A stretch of DNA of 64,000 nucleotides from an uncultured Prevotellaceae bacterium (lineage in GTDB: Bacteria > Bacteroidota > Bacteroidia > Bacteroidales > Bacteroidaceae), in NCBI GenBank assembly GCA_902774815.1, contig CACYJV010000005.1, forward strand, positions 124,001 through 188,000. Direction: 5' to 3'. The notes under the pieces were generated by a model. It was not told the DNA's origin, did not search any database, and saw only the letters and a list, made by a program, of their open reading frames with translations. Both the position numbers and the translations under genes were made by a program. Shown here piece by piece: positions 60,583 through 64,000 of the stretch (position 1 is the stretch's first letter; each line of letters starts with the position of its first letter).

Positions 60583-62751
60583 CTAGGCCTTCGGGCGGAC
60601 CAGGTAGAGGTAGCTATTGGAAATACGCCGCTTCTGGATGCCTGGGATGTTGGACAGGAAGGTGCCAAAACGGTTGACACTGTTGACATTGAGGGCGGCA
60701 CCGACTTTCTTGCGAAGGGTGAGGAATATGGCGCTGGGGGACAGCCACTGGCCTTCTTTCTCATCGGCAACGACTTCGTAGTACTCATGGAAAAAGAGCA
60801 GCGCCGGGGGTTGCTGGGCAAACTGACGGTTGTGGTCCATGACGGCCTCTACGTCGGCAGCATCGAACCAGTACTGCTCGCGTTCCCAGATGAGGGTGAC
60901 GGCCTGGGCGTAGAGTTGCTCGTAGTTGGGACGATAGTTGGTGTCAACGGGGCCGGTGAGCTGGATGCCTATGAAGCGGCGGCTTCCTGTAGGATCGCTG
61001 AGGACACTGACTTCGTTGCTGGTGGCGATGAATGAGGCGCGGCGGGGCAACGATTCGAGCTGGCGCGCATAGGGGCGCTTGACTTTCACCTCTGGAAGCT
61101 GGAGTATGTTCTTGAGAAATCCCTCCTGGAGCTTGGGCGAAATCTGATTGAACTCGTCGAGGTTGATAAGGAGGAGGTTGCTCATGGCGAGCAATACCTG
61201 GCGGCGCTCGCTGAGGGAGAGGCTATCGGTGTAGCCCCAAGAGAGTTCCTTGGGCAGGAGCATACGACAGAACGTGGACTTTCCGGCTCCTTGGGAGGAG
61301 ATGAGAAGGGGGACGATGGCATTGCCATACTGTCCGGTGCGTCCCATCCACTGGGCTACCATGCCAAGGAACCACTTGCGGAACCACTGCTCCCATTGCG
61401 GAACGTTGCACGGCACGCAACGGGCGAGGCGCGAGATATGGTCGGTGACGCCATCCCATCGGTTGTAGAGATGGGTGAGGTAGCTGCTTACAGGATCGTC
61501 GTCGCGCACAAAATCGGAGTTGACGTAGCGTCGGACATCTTTATCGCGTGCGGTGACTCCGGCAAGGCGGGCCTGGATGGTGATGCCGTTGACGGCATGT
61601 TCGTCGCACGGTTTCCAATCGACATGCCAACTGTTGTTGGGCCGGTATTCGGAGCAGCCTTTGGCGGTGTTATAACGGAAGACGTAGCGTGTTGTGAGGA
61701 ACCGGATGAGCCGCTGCGTCTCGAGGCTGATGTCGACGGTCTCGCTCATCGGACGAGGGGCGCGATGCTCGGCATAGACGGCTGCTATGATGGCACGGAT
61801 GAGATTTTCGCTGTAGTGACGGTGGTAGCAGTGGTGGTTGATGACGTGGATGGCGGCTTCTTCTTCGGGCAAGCCATAGCTGAAAAGACGGTAGGCAAGC
61901 TCGGTGAGATAGGCTTCTCGTTGTTGGCTTTCGACGACATCGGCCACTTCTGCATAGGCTTCCTCGGCAGCACGCTCGTATATGCGCTCGTAGTGGGCGT
62001 AGAGTTCACTGTCAGGGTCTTGTTGGCTTTGTTGGCTTCGCTCAATGCTCGTTCCGTCGGTTGGGCGTGTTGTGCTGATGTTGTCAAGTGAAGTGATGTC
62101 AACCTGCTGGGGTACTGCCTGTGGACAGTAATATGGCGAGGGATCGACGGTCAGGAGGAAGCTGGTGCGGAGTGTGACTTCCTGATGTTGCACATCGGCT
62201 GGCAGGATGGCTCCATAGACGGCCTCGATGCGTTGGTGGGCGAGCTTGCAGAACTGGTCGGCAAGGGCCTCATCAGCAGGAAGGGTGCCTGTGTCGGGCG
62301 AGGCAAGGGCGAGGATGACGACGCTCTGGCCATCGGCTCCGAGGAAGGCAGCAAGGGTCGTCGGCAGGCTGGCGGCTACTCGCTTGACATTGCTGATGTT
62401 TTCAGCCGAGAACAAATGAGGCACACAGAGTGGGATGACGCCCGTGAGTTTTTGAAAATGGAGGGCACCGGTGTCGTCCTTGCTAAACTCTGCACAGGGG
62501 TATACCTTGGGGAGAGGATGCTGACGAAGGTAGAGTTCGACATCGCCACCATGCTGAGAGTGATGGCTGCGGTACCGACCTATGTGCCGGGCCTTTGTGT
62601 CGGTCTTGATCTTTTCTATAAAAGATTCTGCCGTACGCAACGTTACGTGCGTACGTTCTTTGAGGGAACGTTGCTTTCCCTGCGGGGATTGCTTATCGAT
62701 ATTTACAATGGTGAATTTCATGTATTGCTGAGATGCGAAGGTAGTCCTCAC
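60583..62751 (-). CDS. VapE-like P-loop ATPase with BT4734-like N-terminus
   Basis: 722 residues (start 62751, or 62721 at MKFTIVNIDKQ). Layout: an N-terminal BT4734-like primase-associated region (HIGRYRSHHSQHGGDVE, about 50-250), a helical middle, and a virulence-associated-E P-loop domain with Walker A SSQGAGKST and Walker B NLLLINLDEFN, SFIATSNEVSVLSDPTGSRRFIGI, and a C-terminal DUF3874-like region. Such proteins are common at the borders of Bacteroidales capsule loci and in mobile elements; VapE is helicase/primase-like. The role here is unknown, and the gene marks the upstream side of the locus. Confidence 0.88.
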   Translation of the reverse strand: MRTTFASQQYMKFTIVNIDKQSPQGKQRSLKERTHVTLRTAESFIEKIKTDTKARHIGRYRSHHSQHGGDVELYLRQHPLPKVYPCAEFSKDDTGALHFQKLTGVIPLCVPHLFSAENISNVKRVAASLPTTLAAFLGADGQSVVILALASPDTGTLPADEALADQFCKLAHQRIEAVYGAILPADVQHQEVTLRTSFLLTVDPSPYYCPQAVPQQVDITSLDNISTTRPTDGTSIERSQQSQQDPDSELYAHYERIYERAAEEAYAEVADVVESQQREAYLTELAYRLFSYGLPEEEAAIHVINHHCYHRHYSENLIRAIIAAVYAEHRAPRPMSETVDISLETQRLIRFLTTRYVFRYNTAKGCSEYRPNNSWHVDWKPCDEHAVNGITIQARLAGVTARDKDVRRYVNSDFVRDDDPVSSYLTHLYNRWDGVTDHISRLARCVPCNVPQWEQWFRKWFLGMVAQWMGRTGQYGNAIVPLLISSQGAGKSTFCRMLLPKELSWGYTDSLSLSERRQVLLAMSNLLLINLDEFNQISPKLQEGFLKNILQLPEVKVKRPYARQLESLPRRASFIATSNEVSVLSDPTGSRRFIGIQLTGPVDTNYRPNYEQLYAQAVTLIWEREQYWFDAADVEAVMDHNRQFAQQPPALLFFHEYYEVVADEKEGQWLSPSAIFLTLRKKVGAALNVNSVNRFGTFLSNIPGIQKRRISNSYLYLVRPKA

Positions 62752-62754
62752 GCT

Positions 62755-63006
62755 CTATTTGTAGCAAATCTTGCAAGCGGTCCGTTTCATGGCCTTGGCC
62801 TTAGCGATGGTGACTCTCTCGATGTAGCCAGAGCAGTTGTTCAGGCCGTGGCAATCGCTGTTGGAATGGTAACGTTTGGACTGGGGACCTGTACAGATAT
62901 ATACATAGGTGTCCTGCACGGACTTTGTATGCAGGCGGCTGTGCATGGACTCTGCCGGCATGCACATGAGCACCGCTGTCAATAGGATGGTTGTAATTGT
63001 CTTCAC
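62755..63006 (-). CDS. Small secreted cysteine-rich protein
   Basis: 83 residues, GTG start at 63006. A signal peptide (MKTITTILLTAVLMCMPAES) is followed by YVYICTGPQSKRYHSNSDCH, LNNCSGYIERV and KAMKRTACKICYK: Cys-x-x-Cys and His/Cys spacing typical of a small zinc-ribbon-like domain that occurs elsewhere as an appended C-terminal motif. It ends 4 bases before the VapE start. A TTGTAAACTATTTACAA palindrome (63016-63032) lies directly upstream and could be an operator. Function unknown. Confidence 0.65.
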   Translation of the reverse strand: MKTITTILLTAVLMCMPAESMHSRLHTKSVQDTYVYICTGPQSKRYHSNSDCHGLNNCSGYIERVTIAKAKAMKRTACKICYK

Positions 63007-63013
63007 TAATATA

Positions 63014-63034
63014 ATTTGTAAACTATTTACAAGG
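63014..63034. promoter_or_regulatory. TTGTAAA-CTA-TTTACAA palindrome upstream of the small secreted gene
   Basis: A perfect 7-bp inverted repeat with a 3-nt spacer, 8-10 bases before the GTG. It could be an operator or only an AT palindrome. Confidence 0.35.
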
Positions 63035-63393
63035 AATCAATTCTCTTTCTAAAGAAGAGCTATGCGTAACCTCCAAAACAGTGCTCTGTAACTGCTAGAA
63101 TTATGCTCTGGATGGTCTAAAGCTATGTGTTGCATATTACAAAGCTATGCTTTCGGACTGCTGGAGCTATGCTCTGGGGGTTACAGAGCTTTGGGGTGTA
63201 AGGTACAGAGCTATGGGTTGTGGGTTACAGGTCATAGGTTTCTCACACGGATCTCACAGATCTCACAGATTTTTCTTCACATGATGGTTACATTGTTGAA
63301 TAAAGTTCTTTTGCATGCAAAAACATCATCTTAAGAAAAATAGGTTCTGTATAGATGGTTAAGATCTGTGTGAGATTTCACTATCATACCAAG
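63035..63393. repeat. Degenerate CAGAGCTATG/CTCTGGGG tandem repeat and ACAGATCTCACAGATC spacer
   Basis: Six or so imperfect units of about 30 bp, such as AAAGCTATGTGTTGCATATT, GGAGCTATGCTCTGGGGGTT and CAGAGCTATGGGTTGTGGGT (63110-63235), then CTCACACGGATCTCACAGAT repeats (63242-63270). No gene is present. Confidence 0.7.
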
Positions 63394-64000
63394 TTACTCA
63401 CGGCGTTCGATGTCGAGGGCGGAGTAAATGGAGTTGTTGCTGATATACTCAGGTACAATCTGCTTCATCTTACGGACAGTAGCCATGTCGTCGTATTGCT
63501 GGCTGATGGCGATGAGTTCATCGATGTCGCGGCAAACCTTCTTGTAATCGTACTCGCGGACAGTAGCTATGCGTATCTTCTCGTTGAACGAAGGCTTTGT
63601 GTTCTCGTCGGTGGCAAGGAGTTCCTCGTAGAGTTTCTCGCCAGGACGCAGACCGGTGTACTTGATCTCGACATTCTTGGCACCGCTGAGCAGAATCATA
63701 CGCTTAGCCAAGTCGGCGATGCGGACTGGCTTGCCCATGTCGAACACGAAGATCTCGCCACCATTGCCCATGACGCCTGCCTCGAGAACAAGCTTACAGG
63801 CCTCGGGGATGAGCATGAAGTAGCGAATGATGTTTGGATCGGTGACGGTGACGGGACCGCCTTCCTTGATCTGACGTTCAAAGAGCGGAATGACGGAACC
63901 ATTGGAGCCCAGCACATTACCGAAACGAGTGGTGACGAACTGGCAGGGAGCCCCCTCTAAATCTCCCCCCGTAGGGGAGACTTGGGAAGCCCCCTCCAAA
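63394..64000 (-). CDS. CapD/FlaA1-type nucleotide-sugar 4,6-dehydratase, N-terminus outside window
   Basis: The last about 200 residues are visible: FVTTRFGNVLGSNGSVIPLF, GGPVTVTDPNIIRYFMLIPEACKL (motif TDPNIIRYFMLIPEA), FVFDMGKPVRIADLAKRMI and GLRPGEKLYEELL, the typical C-terminus of membrane-anchored PglF/CapD dehydratases. It is the most upstream gene of the locus in the window and probably the source of a 4-keto-6-deoxy UDP-HexNAc. At the window edge is an in-frame family A repeat (translated SPTGGDLEGAP), immediately before the QFVTTRFGNV core. Confidence 0.9.
   Translation of the reverse strand, partial: LEGASQVSPTGGDLEGAPCQFVTTRFGNVLGSNGSVIPLFERQIKEGGPVTVTDPNIIRYFMLIPEACKLVLEAGVMGNGGEIFVFDMGKPVRIADLAKRMILLSGAKNVEIKYTGLRPGEKLYEELLATDENTKPSFNEKIRIATVREYDYKKVCRDIDELIAISQQYDDMATVRKMKQIVPEYISNNSIYSALDIERRE
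63951..64000. repeat. Family A repeats at the window end inside the CapD-like gene
   Basis: AGCCCCCTCTAAATCTCCCC, CCGTAGGGGAGACTTGGGAA and a second AGCCCCCTCC start, cut by the window edge. Near identical to the copy at 58256-58292. Confidence 0.8.

Noticed and set aside
61291-62091. 266-codon plus-strand frame inside the VapE-like gene
   Set aside because: Antisense shadow; the VapE frame has clear Walker motifs.

Overview
The window looks like a chromosomal segment from a Bacteroidales bacterium, most probably of the Prevotella / Xylanibacter / Segatella group. The reasons are several promoter-like TAnnTTTG boxes at about -7, a Bacteroidota-type outer-membrane beta-barrel protein with a regulatory N-terminal domain, a BT4734/VapE-type protein at the head of a polysaccharide locus, the frr-rsgA pair, and a large load of interspersed palindromic repeats.

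Layout. 0-4.3 kb (minus strand): two exo-acting glycosidases, a GH2 enzyme cut by the window edge and a GH35 beta-galactosidase, translationally coupled. 4.4-13.5 kb (plus): housekeeping and envelope genes (lysS, gpsA, pgi, a HAD phosphatase, an M15-type peptidase, an outer-membrane beta-barrel protein). 13.8-14.9 kb (minus): mnmA. 15.0-20.1 kb (plus): a very large secreted sialidase and an alpha/beta hydrolase. 20.3-22.8 kb (minus): rsgA, frr and a free-methionine-(R)-sulfoxide reductase. 23.0-23.7 kb: a REP-associated tyrosine transposase inside a mirror-image pair of palindromes. 23.8-64 kb, all on the minus strand: a capsule/exopolysaccharide locus. In transcription order it holds a CapD-type dehydratase (partial), a VapE-like protein, a nucleotide-sugar module (4,6-dehydratase, aminotransferase, ATP-grasp ligase, epimerase, CBS-nucleotidyltransferase), acyltransferases, a second aminotransferase, glycosyltransferases, Wzx, a Wzy/EpsG-like polymerase, a pyruvyltransferase, a second ATP-grasp ligase, the initiating sugar-phosphate transferase, WbuC, CapE/CapG/CapF (UDP-N-acetyl-L-fucosamine), a third aminotransferase, a nucleotidyltransferase-fold protein, and Gmd/Fcl (GDP-L-fucose). 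Together these describe a Wzx/Wzy-dependent polymer likely to contain FucNAc, fucose, amino sugar and pyruvylated residues.

The unusual part is the repeat ecology. At least five repeat classes are present, and several sit in frame INSIDE conserved genes: a GC-rich palindrome (family A) in ten genes, simple AACTC(T/A)AA-type repeats (family C) in three, and AATTGT/ATAATT-type palindromes in two. In capF the insertion has grown to about 167 codons: a complete DUF559 (Vsr/PD-(D/E)XK-like) nuclease domain, flanked on both sides by family A repeats, splits the cupin domain. Free-standing small genes (two four-helix-bundle S23-like genes, two GxxExxY nuclease-fold genes, one RAYT transposase) each sit between polysaccharide or housekeeping genes, bracketed by their own repeats. 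Another array, between frr and rsgA, is a run of about ten mini-hairpins whose stems differ while the linker and 3-nt loop geometry are kept. Recombination scars are also visible: an AAA-ATPase/TOPRIM-like pair between 112-bp direct repeats, and a GHMP-kinase/RfbA junction at a short shared sequence.
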